Position numbers and translations under genes: made by a program. This document shows, piece by piece, positions 32,775-42,656 of a DNA stretch of 64,000 bases (position 1 is its first letter; each line of letters starts with the position of its first letter). Below the pieces are notes generated by a model, which was not told where the DNA came from, made no database searches, and saw only the letters and a program-made list of their open reading frames with translations. The DNA is from Allocatelliglobosispora scoriae (GTDB lineage Bacteria > Actinomycetota > Actinomycetes > Mycobacteriales > Micromonosporaceae). Location of the stretch: positions 3,371,001-3,435,000 of the forward strand of contig NZ_JACHMN010000002.1 in the NCBI RefSeq assembly GCF_014204945.1. Direction: 5' to 3'.

Positions 32775-33560
32775 CTAGCCCTTGAGCCAGGTGTTGATGC
32801 GGGCCACGGCCCGGCCGGTCAGCACGTCGACCTGCCTGGCGTCCGAGGAGCCGCCCTCCCAGCCCCGCTCCCAGAGGACCGTCACCACATCGCCGATGCG
32901 GACCACCGAGATCAGCCGGGTCTCGTCGACCATCGGGCTGTCGTCGTTGGACGGGTCCGAGTGCCAGGCGGCGGTCATCGAGAAGACGAAGGAGTCGTCG
33001 CCGGCCTTGGCGCCGGACGCGATGGCGTACCTGGTGGGGCGGTTGTTGGCCTTGCCCCTCGGGCAGCTGCCGATGATCGCTCGCAGCTCGGACAGGAACT
33101 GCTCGGCGCCACCGGGCTGGTAGAGCGTGATGGTCTGGGTGAGGCCGCCGTCGGGAACGAAGTCGCCGCCCTTGGGATCCACCGCGACGTAGACGATGTG
33201 CCGGGACTGCCGCTCGGTGATCTTGCCCTTGCTCGCGAAGGACTTGTTGCAGAGCGTCGGCAGCATCGCCTCGTCCGTCGCCGTGTCCCGGGGTCCGCTG
33301 ACATAGGTGTCGGCCACCTGGAGGTATGCGCTCGCTGTGATCTTCACCGTTCGGGCGGGCTTGGACGGGACCGCCGACGGGGCGGACGAAGCCGCAGCCG
33401 AGGGGAGGACCGCGGACGACGAGGGCGTCGGTGCGGCCGTGGGTGTGCCGCCGTCGCAGGCGCCGAGCAGGAGCGCCGTCGCGATCGCGCCGCCGACGAG
33501 CAGCACGCGCGCGGTCGTCGCCGAGTGCCCGACCCGGTCGGTCAGGGAAATGGCAGCCAT
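32775..33560 (-). CDS. Lipoprotein with PknH-sensor-like domain
   Basis: 261 aa. AAGGAGA precedes the ATG at 33560. N-terminal helix and lipobox LLLGAC (Cys near residue 35), an Ala/Ser/Pro linker, then a roughly 180-residue domain with two Cys (TLCNKSF and GSCPRGK) likely to be disulfide-bonded, and FVFSMTAAWHSDPS, TRLISVVRIGDVVTVLWERGWEGG. This pattern is like extracytoplasmic PknH-type sensor domains of actinobacterial lipoproteins. No kinase is attached. Role unknown. Confidence 0.8.
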   Translation of the reverse strand: MAAISLTDRVGHSATTARVLLVGGAIATALLLGACDGGTPTAAPTPSSSAVLPSAAASSAPSAVPSKPARTVKITASAYLQVADTYVSGPRDTATDEAMLPTLCNKSFASKGKITERQSRHIVYVAVDPKGGDFVPDGGLTQTITLYQPGGAEQFLSELRAIIGSCPRGKANNRPTRYAIASGAKAGDDSFVFSMTAAWHSDPSNDDSPMVDETRLISVVRIGDVVTVLWERGWEGGSSDARQVDVLTGRAVARINTWLKG

Positions 33561-33697
33561 GTCTCGATCTCCTTCAAGCGCTTCCTCGCTGGTCGACTGC
33601 CAGACGCGCAGGTCGGCACTCCGGTTGCAGCACCGAGTATTGATTCCTCGACCCCGGTGAGGCATCGTTGTTACTCACGAGTTACATAGGAGTTAAC

Positions 33698-35212
33698 GTG
33701 CTGTGGGTACTTGCTAAGCGCGGCCTGCTCACGCCAGGGCCGCCCGGGAAAGTCGCTGCTCAGCTCAACGCCCTGCGCCGGTGGGGCTTCTCACTCGCCG
33801 GTGAACTCCGTGCCGCCGCCGACCGGTCGCCGGAGAAGGTCGCCGTCATCGACGAGTCCGGCTCGGTCACCTACCGTGACCTGCAGATTCGGGTGGAGGC
33901 GCTCGGCCTCGCCCTGCGCGCCCGGCACGACATCGGGCTCGGATCGCGCATCGGCGTGCTCGGGCGCAACCACAGCGGCACCATCGTCAGCATGGCCGCC
34001 GGGGTGACGCTCGGCGCCGAGGTGGTCCTGCTCAACCCCGCACTCTCCGCGGCAGCCGTCGCCGCCGTCGCCCGCGAGCAGGGCATCTCGCTGGTCCTGG
34101 CCGACACCGACCTCGCGGAGCTCGTCGCCGGCCTGCCCACTCTCACCGAGTCCGCCATGGATCAGCTGGTACGCCATGCGCCGCCCGGCCGCCTCGACCC
34201 GCCGGACCGGGCCGGGCGCCTCATCGTCCTCACCTCCGGTACGACGGCGGCCCCGAAGGGTGCCCGACGGCGTACGCCGACCAGCCTGGCGCCGCTCGCC
34301 TCGGTGCTCGACCGGATCCCGCTGAACGTCGGCGACAACGTCTTCATCGCCGCCCCGCTCTTCCACACCTGGGGGCTCGCCGGGCTCCAGATGTGCTTGG
34401 CGCTGCGCGCCACGATGGTGCTGCGACGCCGCTTCGATCCTGTGTCCACAGTGGTGGCCATGGGGCGGCACGGGTGTGCGGGGCTGGTGGCCGTACCCAT
34501 CATGGTGCAGCGATTGACCGAAGCCGTGCCGCACCCCACGATCCGGCCGCGCGTCGTGGCCGTGAGCGGTTCCGCCCTGCCCGGGGTGCTCGCGACGCGG
34601 TTCATGGACGCCTACGGCGACTGCCTCTACAACCTCTACGGCAGCACCGAGGCGTCGTGGGTCTCCATCGCCACCCCCGCCGACCTGCGACTGGACCCGC
34701 GTACGGCAGGCCGCCCACCCCTGGGGACCAAGGTCGAGATACGCGCGGCGTCAGGGTTGCCGGTCGCGGCGGGCGAGATCGGGGAGATCTTCGTGCGCAA
34801 CGGGATGCTCTTCGAGGGCTACACCTTCGCGTCGCCGACGCAGGTCGCGGGCATGCTCGGCACCGGCGACCTGGGGCACTTCGACGCCGACGGCCTGCTC
34901 TTCGTCGACGGCCGCGCCGACGACATGATCATCTCGGGCGGGGAGAACGTGTTCCCGCGGCCGGTCGAGGAGCTGATCGCGACATTGCCCCAGGTGCGGG
35001 AGGTGGCGGTGATCGGTGTCCCGGACGACGATTTCGGTCAGCGCTTGGCGGCGTACGTGGTGCTCCACGACGACGAGCAGCTCAGCGAGGACGAGGTGCG
35101 GGAGTACGTCCGCCACTACCTGGCGAGATTCTGCGTCCCCAGAGAGGTCAACTTCCGAGCAAGCCTGCCGCGTACCGCGACAGGCAAGGTGATCCCCCGA
35201 GATCTTGAATGA
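33698..35212 (+). CDS. AMP-forming acyl-CoA synthetase/ligase
   Basis: About 504 aa. Adenylate-forming fold: P-loop-like LIVLTSGTTAAPKGARRR (about 181-198; the family Lys is in APKGA), APLFHTWGL, LYNLYGSTEASWVSIATP, GTGDLGHFDADGLLFVDGRADDMIISGGENVFP and the C-terminal catalytic Lys in LPRTATGKVIPRDLE. It activates a carboxylic acid, likely a fatty acid, with ATP and joins it to CoA. GTG 33698 has AGGAG 6 nt upstream. Fits beside the acyl-CoA dehydrogenase. The stop codon lies inside a hairpin. Confidence 0.93.
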   Translation: MLWVLAKRGLLTPGPPGKVAAQLNALRRWGFSLAGELRAAADRSPEKVAVIDESGSVTYRDLQIRVEALGLALRARHDIGLGSRIGVLGRNHSGTIVSMAAGVTLGAEVVLLNPALSAAAVAAVAREQGISLVLADTDLAELVAGLPTLTESAMDQLVRHAPPGRLDPPDRAGRLIVLTSGTTAAPKGARRRTPTSLAPLASVLDRIPLNVGDNVFIAAPLFHTWGLAGLQMCLALRATMVLRRRFDPVSTVVAMGRHGCAGLVAVPIMVQRLTEAVPHPTIRPRVVAVSGSALPGVLATRFMDAYGDCLYNLYGSTEASWVSIATPADLRLDPRTAGRPPLGTKVEIRAASGLPVAAGEIGEIFVRNGMLFEGYTFASPTQVAGMLGTGDLGHFDADGLLFVDGRADDMIISGGENVFPRPVEELIATLPQVREVAVIGVPDDDFGQRLAAYVVLHDDEQLSEDEVREYVRHYLARFCVPREVNFRASLPRTATGKVIPRDLE

Positions 35213-35248
35213 TTTCCGCTGCTATGGCCACGGAAATCATTCAAGATC
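35201..35248. repeat. Hairpin element flanking the AbiEi/DUF559-like gene, left copy
   Basis: Perfect 18-bp arms GATCTTGAATGATTTCCG (35201-35218) and its complement (35231-35248), 12-nt loop. The left arm includes the TGA of the ligase gene. A near copy lies at 36239-36286 in the same orientation. Confidence 0.9.
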
Positions 35249-35292
35249 CAGACGGATTTTGACGCGAAGCAACACGGTGGGATTCTGCTGGA

Positions 35293-36246
35293 GTGAGGCT
35301 TCCGGGGGAGGACGCTAGCGCGCTGGAACTGCTCCTATTCGAGCAATCAGGGGTGATCTCCACCGCTCAGGTGATGCAGATCGTCGGCGAAGCGAAGCTG
35401 CGTCATGAGGTCAGCAAGAAACGCTGGCGCTACATCCATCGAGGCGTGCTCTTCACGGAGAGCGGACCACTCACACGTGAGCAGCAGTGGTGGGTAGGCG
35501 TGCTCATCGCGGGCCCCGAAAGCGTGCTGGGCGGGCTCGCCGCCGCACAGGCGGCTGGATTGCGTGGTCGCTGGCGACGCGCCATCATCGATATCTTGCG
35601 TCCGGCTCGTCTAGGCGCCCGCGACCTACTGCGCAAGCCGTCGCCAGAGCTACCCGCGATCAAGGTCCACCGTGTCTCGACCCTATTTGACGAGGACATT
35701 CAGCCGGCCCGGCCCTACCGCACCACGACCGAGCGCGCCCTGGTCGACGCGGCAGGCTGGGCACACTCGGACGCCGAGGCGGTGTCGCTCATCTCGGCCG
35801 GTTGTCAGCAGAGGCTGGTGGCCCCGGCTGACATCGTGCGGGTGGCGGCCAAGCTCACTCGGACCAATCGCCGCGCTCTGATCATGGAGACCGCTGACTT
35901 CGCCGACAAGGGAGCCACCACTCCATCAGAGATCGACTTTGTGAAGATGTGCCGCCACAACGGCTTGCCTCAGCCGAAGATGCAGGTCACACGAGTGGAT
36001 CGAGCCGGGGTGCGGCGTTACCTCGACGCCTACTTCGCCGATTTCGGCATCCACGTCGAGATCGACGGCGCACATCACATGGACGCACGGCAGTGGGCCG
36101 CAGATCTCAAGCGGCAAAACGATGTCTGGATCGGCGGAGATCGGATCCTCCGCTTTCCCGCCTACTTGATTCGCACAAAACCGGACGAAGTAGTAGCACA
36201 ACTCCGCGCCGCACTACGTGCCGCAGGTTGGATCCCCAGACCTTGA
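35293..36246 (+). CDS. AbiEi-like wHTH protein with C-terminal DUF559 nuclease-like domain
   Basis: 317 aa. The N-terminal 60 residues, LLLFEQSGVISTAQVMQIVG to WRYIHRGVLF, resemble the AbiEi-type antitoxin winged helix; the middle (RTTTERALVDAAGWAHSDAE) is common to this family. The C-terminal 100 residues look like DUF559/Vsr-type PD-(D/E)xK nucleases: YLDAYFADFGIHVEIDGAHH (about 243-262, E-x-D) and RQNDVWIGGDRILRFPAYLI. No AbiEii toxin is next to it. GTG start with weak ribosome site. The gene is bracketed by two copies of one hairpin repeat, suggesting acquisition as a unit. Confidence 0.82.
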   Translation: MRLPGEDASALELLLFEQSGVISTAQVMQIVGEAKLRHEVSKKRWRYIHRGVLFTESGPLTREQQWWVGVLIAGPESVLGGLAAAQAAGLRGRWRRAIIDILRPARLGARDLLRKPSPELPAIKVHRVSTLFDEDIQPARPYRTTTERALVDAAGWAHSDAEAVSLISAGCQQRLVAPADIVRVAAKLTRTNRRALIMETADFADKGATTPSEIDFVKMCRHNGLPQPKMQVTRVDRAGVRRYLDAYFADFGIHVEIDGAHHMDARQWAADLKRQNDVWIGGDRILRFPAYLIRTKPDEVVAQLRAALRAAGWIPRP

Positions 36247-36286
36247 ATGATTTCCGTGGCTATGGCAGCGGAAATCATTCAAGGTC
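36239..36286. repeat. Hairpin element flanking the AbiEi/DUF559-like gene, right copy
   Basis: Perfect 18-bp arms GACCTTGAATGATTTCCG (36239-36256) and complement (36269-36286), 12-nt loop TGGCTATGGCAG versus CTGCTATGGCCA in the left copy. It holds the TGA of the nuclease-like gene and abuts the purC stop codon. Confidence 0.9.
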
Positions 36287-37116
36287 TAGAAAGGCCTGCC
36301 GGTGAGGCGGGCGTAAACGTCGGCGTAGCGCTCGGCTGTCGCCTCCGCGATCTCGGGTGGGAGCTCAGGGCCCGGCGCCTTCTTGTCCCAGCCCTCCGCG
36401 AGCGCCCAATCGCGGACGAACTGCTTGTCGAAGCTGGGCTGGGCGTGACCGGGTTCCCACAGGTCAGCGGGCCAGAACCGCGACGAGTCCGGGGTGAGCA
36501 GCTCGTCGCCGAGGGTCAGGACGCCATCAGCCGACAGACCCAGCTCGATCTTCGTGTCGGCGATGATGATCCCCCGCGCCGCTGCGATCTCGGCACCCCG
36601 CTGATAGATCGACAGCGTCACCTCGCGCAACGATGCCGCCTGATCCGCGCCCACGGCAGCGATCACCTGGTCGTAGGTGATCGGCTCGTCGTGCTCGCCG
36701 ATCGGCGCCTTCGTCGACGGCGTGAAGATCGGCTCGGGCAGCCGCGATCCGTCCAGCAGACCGCCGGGGAGCGCAACCCCGCTGACCGCACCGGTCGCGC
36801 GGTATTCGTTGAGGCCGCCGCCGGTAAGGTAACCCCGCGCGACGCACTCGACGGGCACCATCGCGAGGCGCTTGCAGCGGATCGCGCGGCCCGCCCACTC
36901 GGCCGGTACGTCGTCGGCGGAGATCACATGGTTCGGGATCAGGTCGGCGAGCTGGTCGAACCACCACAGGGAGAGCTGGGTGAGGATCTTCCCCTTGTCG
37001 GGGATCGGTGTCGGCAGGATCACGTCATAGATCGAGACGCGGTCGGAAGCGACGAGGATCAGGTCGTCGCCGTCGGCGTAGACGTCCCTGACCTTGCCCG
37101 AATGGATCAGCTCCAC
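36286..37116 (-). CDS. purC: Phosphoribosylaminoimidazole-succinocarboxamide synthase
   Basis: SAICAR synthetase, joining CAIR and aspartate with ATP. 276 aa. Motifs: LIHSGKVRDVYADGDDLILVASDRVSIYDVILPTPIPDKGKILTQLS at the N-terminus, VECVARGYLTGGGLNEY, STKAPIGEHDEPI, and IADTKIELGLSADGVLTLGDELLTPDSSRFWP, all characteristic. GTG start overlaps the end of purD by 10 bp, so it is the last gene of purA-purD-purC. Its stop codon touches the right hairpin of the neighbouring nuclease-like gene. Confidence 0.97.
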   Translation of the reverse strand: MELIHSGKVRDVYADGDDLILVASDRVSIYDVILPTPIPDKGKILTQLSLWWFDQLADLIPNHVISADDVPAEWAGRAIRCKRLAMVPVECVARGYLTGGGLNEYRATGAVSGVALPGGLLDGSRLPEPIFTPSTKAPIGEHDEPITYDQVIAAVGADQAASLREVTLSIYQRGAEIAAARGIIIADTKIELGLSADGVLTLGDELLTPDSSRFWPADLWEPGHAQPSFDKQFVRDWALAEGWDKKAPGPELPPEIAEATAERYADVYARLTGRPF

Positions 37117-38369
37117 GGCGACACGACCTCTCCTCGCGATGCGGCGAGCGCGATGTCCCGGCGGTGCTGCGAACCGTCGAGCGTCACGCTGTCGACCAGG
37201 TCATATGCGGCTTCGCGAGCGATCGACAGGGATGCGCCCGTGGCGGTGCAGGTGAGGACGCGGCCACCGGCGGAGACGAGAGCACCGTCGCGGAGGGCCG
37301 TGCCCGCGTGGGCGATGCCGTCGGCGTACCCGCCGCCGATGGGGTCACCGGTGCGGGAGCTCGCGGGATAGCCGGACGAGGCCAGGACCACCGTCACGGC
37401 GTACCCGTCGCGCCATTGAAGCGGGGGCAGCGACGCCAGCGTGCCGGTCGCGGCGGCCTGGAGCAGCGACGACAGGGGGGTTTCGAGAAGCGCGAGCACC
37501 GACTGCGTCTCAGGGTCGCCGAAGCGCGCGTTGAACTCGATCACCCGCGGACCGGCCTTGGTGATCGCGAGGCCGACATAGAGCAGGCCGGAGAAGGGCG
37601 TGCCGCGGCGGCGCAGCTCGGCGAGCGTCGGCTCGACGACCTCGCGCAGCACGGTCGGGACCAGCGAATCCGTCACCCACGGCAGCGGTGCGTAGGCACC
37701 CATGCCGCCGGTGTTGGGGCCGGTGTCGCCCTCGCCGATGCGCTTGAAGTCCTGCGCCGGCAGCAGCGGCACGGCGGTGGTGCCGTCGGTGACGACGAAG
37801 AGCGAGACCTCGGGCCCGTCGAGGAACTCCTCGACGACGACCCGCCCGCCGGGGACCGCGAGGCACGCGGCGGCGTGGGCGAGCGCCTCGTCGCGCGAGG
37901 AGGTCACGACGACGCCCTTGCCTGCGGCAAGGCCGTCGTTCTTCACGACGTGGGGGGCACCGAACTCATCGAGCGCCGCCGCCACCTCGCTCACCGTCTC
38001 GCACGTGACAGACCCCCCAGTGGGTACGCCACCAGCCACCATCACGTCCTTCGCGAACGTCTTGGAGCCCTCGATCTGCGCAGCCGCCGTCGACGGCCCG
38101 AAGACCGCGATCCCGGCTGCCCGGACGGCGTCGGCGACCCCGGCCACAAGCGGTGCCTCGGGCCCGACGACGACGAGGTCGGCGGCGAGCGAGACGGCGA
38201 GGTCCGCGACGGCCGACGGCGACATCGGGTCGACGGCGGCGACATCGGCAATGGCGGCGATGCCAGGGTTGCCGGGAGCGACCGTCAGCGACGTGACGGC
38301 GGGGTCCTTGGCGAGTGCGGACGCGAGAGCATGCTCGCGCCCGCCCGTCCCGATCAGCAGTACGCGCAC
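37107..38369 (-). CDS. purD: Phosphoribosylamine-glycine ligase
   Basis: GAR synthetase, second step of purine synthesis. 420 aa, ATP-grasp fold. MRVLLIGTGGREHALASALAK at the start, PGNPGIAAIADVAAVD, VVGPEAPLVAGVADA, HVVKNDGLAAGKGVVVTSSRDEA and RVIEFNARFGDPETQ near residue 280 are the family signatures. GTG start 4 bp after the purA stop and 10-bp overlap with purC, so the three genes are one transcription unit. Confidence 0.97.
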   Translation of the reverse strand: MRVLLIGTGGREHALASALAKDPAVTSLTVAPGNPGIAAIADVAAVDPMSPSAVADLAVSLAADLVVVGPEAPLVAGVADAVRAAGIAVFGPSTAAAQIEGSKTFAKDVMVAGGVPTGGSVTCETVSEVAAALDEFGAPHVVKNDGLAAGKGVVVTSSRDEALAHAAACLAVPGGRVVVEEFLDGPEVSLFVVTDGTTAVPLLPAQDFKRIGEGDTGPNTGGMGAYAPLPWVTDSLVPTVLREVVEPTLAELRRRGTPFSGLLYVGLAITKAGPRVIEFNARFGDPETQSVLALLETPLSSLLQAAATGTLASLPPLQWRDGYAVTVVLASSGYPASSRTGDPIGGGYADGIAHAGTALRDGALVSAGGRVLTCTATGASLSIAREAAYDLVDSVTLDGSQHRRDIALAASRGEVVSPWS

Positions 38370-38373
38370 GAAC

Positions 38374-39738
<1,365 letters not shown>

Positions 39739-39781
39739 CTACAGTCCGGCGGAGCCTCCGCCCGTAAAGATCGGTGAACTC

Positions 39782-40732
39782 GTGTATGACGTCGTGCTGC
39801 TCAGCCTGGACGAACCGGCCGGCGGATGCGGCTCGGCGTGTTCCGGGTGTGGCCAAGCTGACAGTTGTGACGACCGCCCGCGTACGCCGGTGCTGCACGC
39901 GATCGACGCGCTCCACGCCGCCGGTGCCCGTGCCGAGGCGGTCACCGCGCACGACGATCGCGAGATCGACGAGGTCCTGACCAGGCTCGACGGGCCGCCG
40001 CGCGCGGACGGGCTCACCTGGCCGGCGTCGGACACGAAGACCCGGCTGATCGTCGTGACGGCGAGCGACAGCCAGCTCCGGCACGTGCTGCGCCGGATGG
40101 TCCGCCGCTACGCGCCGCCGCCCTCCCGCCGGCCCGCCGATCTCCGCGCCGGTCGGACCGTGCCGGATCTGCCGGTCGTCGGCGTGTTGCCCCTCGATCC
40201 GCGCTCGACCGAGGATCTAGCGGCCCGCCTCGGGCTGGCCCGCGATCCGGCGTCGGTCGCCTCGGTCGTGCTCGGCGACCGGACCCGGCGGCTGGACCTC
40301 CTGCGCCACGACGGCGGCGCGATCACGATCGACGGGACGCTGCTCGGTGCGGCCGACGAGCACGGCCAGGCCGTACCGTGGCGGGGCCGGGTCGAGGTCG
40401 ACGACACCGTGCTCAGCGACGGCGAGGAGGCCCTGCTCGCCTGCGCGGTCGCCAACGCGGGGGGTTATGTCGACTTCGGCGGGATCCCCCTCATCGTCGA
40501 CCCGAACCCGGCCGACGGCCTGGTCGAGGTGGCCGTGGCGGTCGCCGTGACGGTCAGCCGCCCGCTGCGCCGCCCCACCACCCGCCTGGAGGTACGCCGA
40601 GCCCGCGGCCGCGCCGTCTCGGTCACCCCGCGCGACGGGGACCTGCCCTACGTCGAGGACGGCGTCACGGGCACCCTCACCCGCAAGCGCTCCTGGTGGA
40701 TCGAGCCCGCCGCGTGGTCGGTGTTCGAGTAA
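39782..40732 (+). CDS. Diacylglycerol/lipid-kinase-like protein with a Cys-rich N-terminus
   Basis: 316 aa. The C-terminal two thirds resemble the second domain of YegS/DgkB lipid kinases: SVVLGDRTRRLDLLRHDGG, LACAVANAGGYVDFGGIPLIVDPNPADGLVEVAVAVAVT and RRARGRAVSVTPRDGDLPYVEDG. The expected N-terminal kinase motif GGDGT is absent, so it may bind lipid or nucleotide without being a kinase. The first 30 residues have four Cys as C-x3-C-x2-C-x5-C (16, 20, 23, 29), a possible metal or Fe-S site. GTG start. Divergent from purA, no shared operon. Confidence 0.65.
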   Translation: MYDVVLLSLDEPAGGCGSACSGCGQADSCDDRPRTPVLHAIDALHAAGARAEAVTAHDDREIDEVLTRLDGPPRADGLTWPASDTKTRLIVVTASDSQLRHVLRRMVRRYAPPPSRRPADLRAGRTVPDLPVVGVLPLDPRSTEDLAARLGLARDPASVASVVLGDRTRRLDLLRHDGGAITIDGTLLGAADEHGQAVPWRGRVEVDDTVLSDGEEALLACAVANAGGYVDFGGIPLIVDPNPADGLVEVAVAVAVTVSRPLRRPTTRLEVRRARGRAVSVTPRDGDLPYVEDGVTGTLTRKRSWWIEPAAWSVFE

Positions 40733-40741
40733 CCCGCCGGT

Positions 40742-40891
40742 CACGTTTTGCAGCAAAACGTGGCCTCCCGCCCGATTTCCGCCACGCTTTGCTGCAAACG
40801 TGACAGCGGGCCGCCAGGGCTGACATCAGCGCGGTTTGCTGCAGAACGTGGCGTCGCGGCGGCGAATAGGCACGCTTTGCTGCAAAACGTG
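40742..40891. repeat. Cluster of four CACGTTTTGC-GCAAAACGTG palindromes
   Basis: Copies at 40742-40762, 40781-40802, 40833-40850 (degenerate) and 40871-40891, with 25-35 bp spacers. The first is an almost perfect 21-bp palindrome; the others carry GCTTTG or drop a base. The first and second also pair with each other as a hairpin. Between two genes on the same strand. Same family as the purB hairpin at 8441-8502. Confidence 0.85.
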
Positions 40892-40946
40892 ACGGGTGTT
40901 TGGGCAGCGTGTGGCCGGTGTCGGCCATGGTCCCTATTCTGGGGAC

Positions 40947-42536
40947 GTGGACGAGGACTACTGGCCCGAGGACGAATTCGACGGGGAGCCGACCGGGCAG
41001 CCGCATTCGCCACGCGCGGGGGTCCCCTTCGCCGTCCCGGCTCAGCAGGGCATTCCGGTCGCCGGTCAGGTCGAGGTCACGCCCTACGAGCCGGGTGGTC
41101 AGCTGCCGCCCGTGCCGGTGCCGGTGGTGCCGATCCCGGTCCGCCCGCACACCGCCCCGATCACGATCGCCCCGCAGGAGCCCTACCGTCCCGGTGACGG
41201 CCCGCGACCGCCCGTGGAGCGGCGTACCCCTGCGCAGGCCCAGCAGGCCGCTCAGCCGCAGAATCAGGCCGATTCGTTCTTCTCACCGCAGGTGAAGCCG
41301 TTGCGGCCGGAACCGGCCGCCGAGCCCGCCGACCTGCCGCAGACGCCGCACTCGGCCTGGGCCCAGCCGCCCGCCGCGGGCCCCCGCCCCCGCGACGAGG
41401 AGGCACCCGTCACCCGGCCCCCGAGCAGCCCCGTCGTGACGTCGATGGGCGTGCCGCACCAGGTGCCGCCTGCCCCGGTGCCGCGCCGACGGGTCGAGGA
41501 GCTGCCACCCGAGCACCCGGCGCCGGGAGTCACCGCCTTCCCGCCCCGGCTCGCCCTGCCCGCGCCCGGCGTCATCCCGGTCACGCCCCCCGACGAGGGC
41601 GGCTACATGCCGACGGCGGAGGAGTTCGCCCGGCGCCGGGCGGCTCGCCAGCCCGACCCGGTCGCGCAGATGGGGATCCAGGCGACGCTGAGCAAGGCGA
41701 CCTTCGGCCTGGTCAGCCTGCCTCCGGGGCGACGCGAGCAGGAGCTGCGCCACGATGTGGAGCTGGTCCGGCGCAACTTCGGCGGGCTGCGGCAGATCAC
41801 CGTGGTCAACCCCAAGGGCGGCGCGGGCAAGACCGTCGCGGTGCTGATGCTCGCCATGACCTTCGGCCAGAAGCGCGGCGGCTATGTGCTGGCCTGGGAC
41901 AACAACGAGACCCAGGGCACCCTCGGCATGCGTGCCCAGCAGGACTTCCACAGCCGCACGGTGCGTGACCTGCTGCGCGACCTCTACGTCTTCCGGGGTG
42001 CGCAGGGCCGCGTCGGCGACCTCTCGCAGTATGTCCGGGCGCAGGGCGAGGGGATGTTCGAGGTGCTCGCGTCGGACGAGTCGGCGACGGCCGGCGAGAT
42101 GCTGACCGACGTGGCGTTCGGCGAGATCCGCGACGTCGTCAGCCGGTTCTACAAGCTGATCGTGGTCGACACCGGCAACAACGTGCGCGCGCCCAACTGG
42201 CAGGCCGCCGTCGACGCCACCGATCAGCTCGTGGTCACGATGTCGGCGCGCAACGACTCCGCCGAGACCGCTGCCCGGATGCTCGACCACCTGGAGCAGT
42301 CAGGACGCACCAGGCTGGTCCGGCAGGCCGTCACGGTCGTCTCGATGCCGCAGCACCAGCGCGACCTCGATGCCGGTGCGATCGAGCGGCACTTCGCCGC
42401 CCGGACCCGGGCGGTCGTGCCGGTCCCCTACGAGCGGATCATCGACACGGGCGAGCCGATTCGCTATGGACAGCTCTCCGAGGCGACCCACGACGCCTGG
42501 TTGAAGGTCGCGGCCGCTGTGGCGGAAGGGCTGTAA
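40947..42536 (+). CDS. MinD/ParA-family ATPase with long Pro-rich N-terminus (EspI-like)
   Basis: About 529 aa. Residues 1-230 are acidic at the start then Pro/Ala/Gln-rich and probably disordered. The C-terminal half is a deviant-Walker ATPase: ITVVNPKGGAGKTVAVLMLA (Asn288 to Thr296), AWDNNETQGTLG, and KLIVVDTGNNVRAPNWQAAV. This two-part layout resembles EspI-type proteins of ESX secretion loci, but no type VII genes are nearby, and MinD-like roles in positioning or polar growth are equally open. GTG start with GGGGAC close upstream. Followed by a hairpin at 42618. Confidence 0.85.
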   Translation: MDEDYWPEDEFDGEPTGQPHSPRAGVPFAVPAQQGIPVAGQVEVTPYEPGGQLPPVPVPVVPIPVRPHTAPITIAPQEPYRPGDGPRPPVERRTPAQAQQAAQPQNQADSFFSPQVKPLRPEPAAEPADLPQTPHSAWAQPPAAGPRPRDEEAPVTRPPSSPVVTSMGVPHQVPPAPVPRRRVEELPPEHPAPGVTAFPPRLALPAPGVIPVTPPDEGGYMPTAEEFARRRAARQPDPVAQMGIQATLSKATFGLVSLPPGRREQELRHDVELVRRNFGGLRQITVVNPKGGAGKTVAVLMLAMTFGQKRGGYVLAWDNNETQGTLGMRAQQDFHSRTVRDLLRDLYVFRGAQGRVGDLSQYVRAQGEGMFEVLASDESATAGEMLTDVAFGEIRDVVSRFYKLIVVDTGNNVRAPNWQAAVDATDQLVVTMSARNDSAETAARMLDHLEQSGRTRLVRQAVTVVSMPQHQRDLDAGAIERHFAARTRAVVPVPYERIIDTGEPIRYGQLSEATHDAWLKVAAAVAEGL

Positions 42537-42617
42537 CACCCGCCGATCCGGCTGACGCGACACCCCGTCGATCGGGCGTATAACTGGAGGTCCGGAGCCT
42601 CCCCAGGAACCGGTATG

Positions 42618-42649
42618 CGAGGGCTCGACGCTTCGGCGCCGGGCCCTCG
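42618..42649. terminator. Hairpin between convergent MinD-like and LOG genes
   Basis: CGAGGGC (42618-42624) pairs with GCCCTCG (42643-42649), with further pairing inside the 18-nt loop. It is 8 bp from the end of the LOG gene. Confidence 0.65.
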
Positions 42650-42656
42650 CTTGCGT

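Noticed and set aside
40677-41150. Minus-strand reading over the palindrome cluster
   Set aside because: Crosses the ends of two supported plus-strand genes and the repeat cluster; no coding signal of its own.
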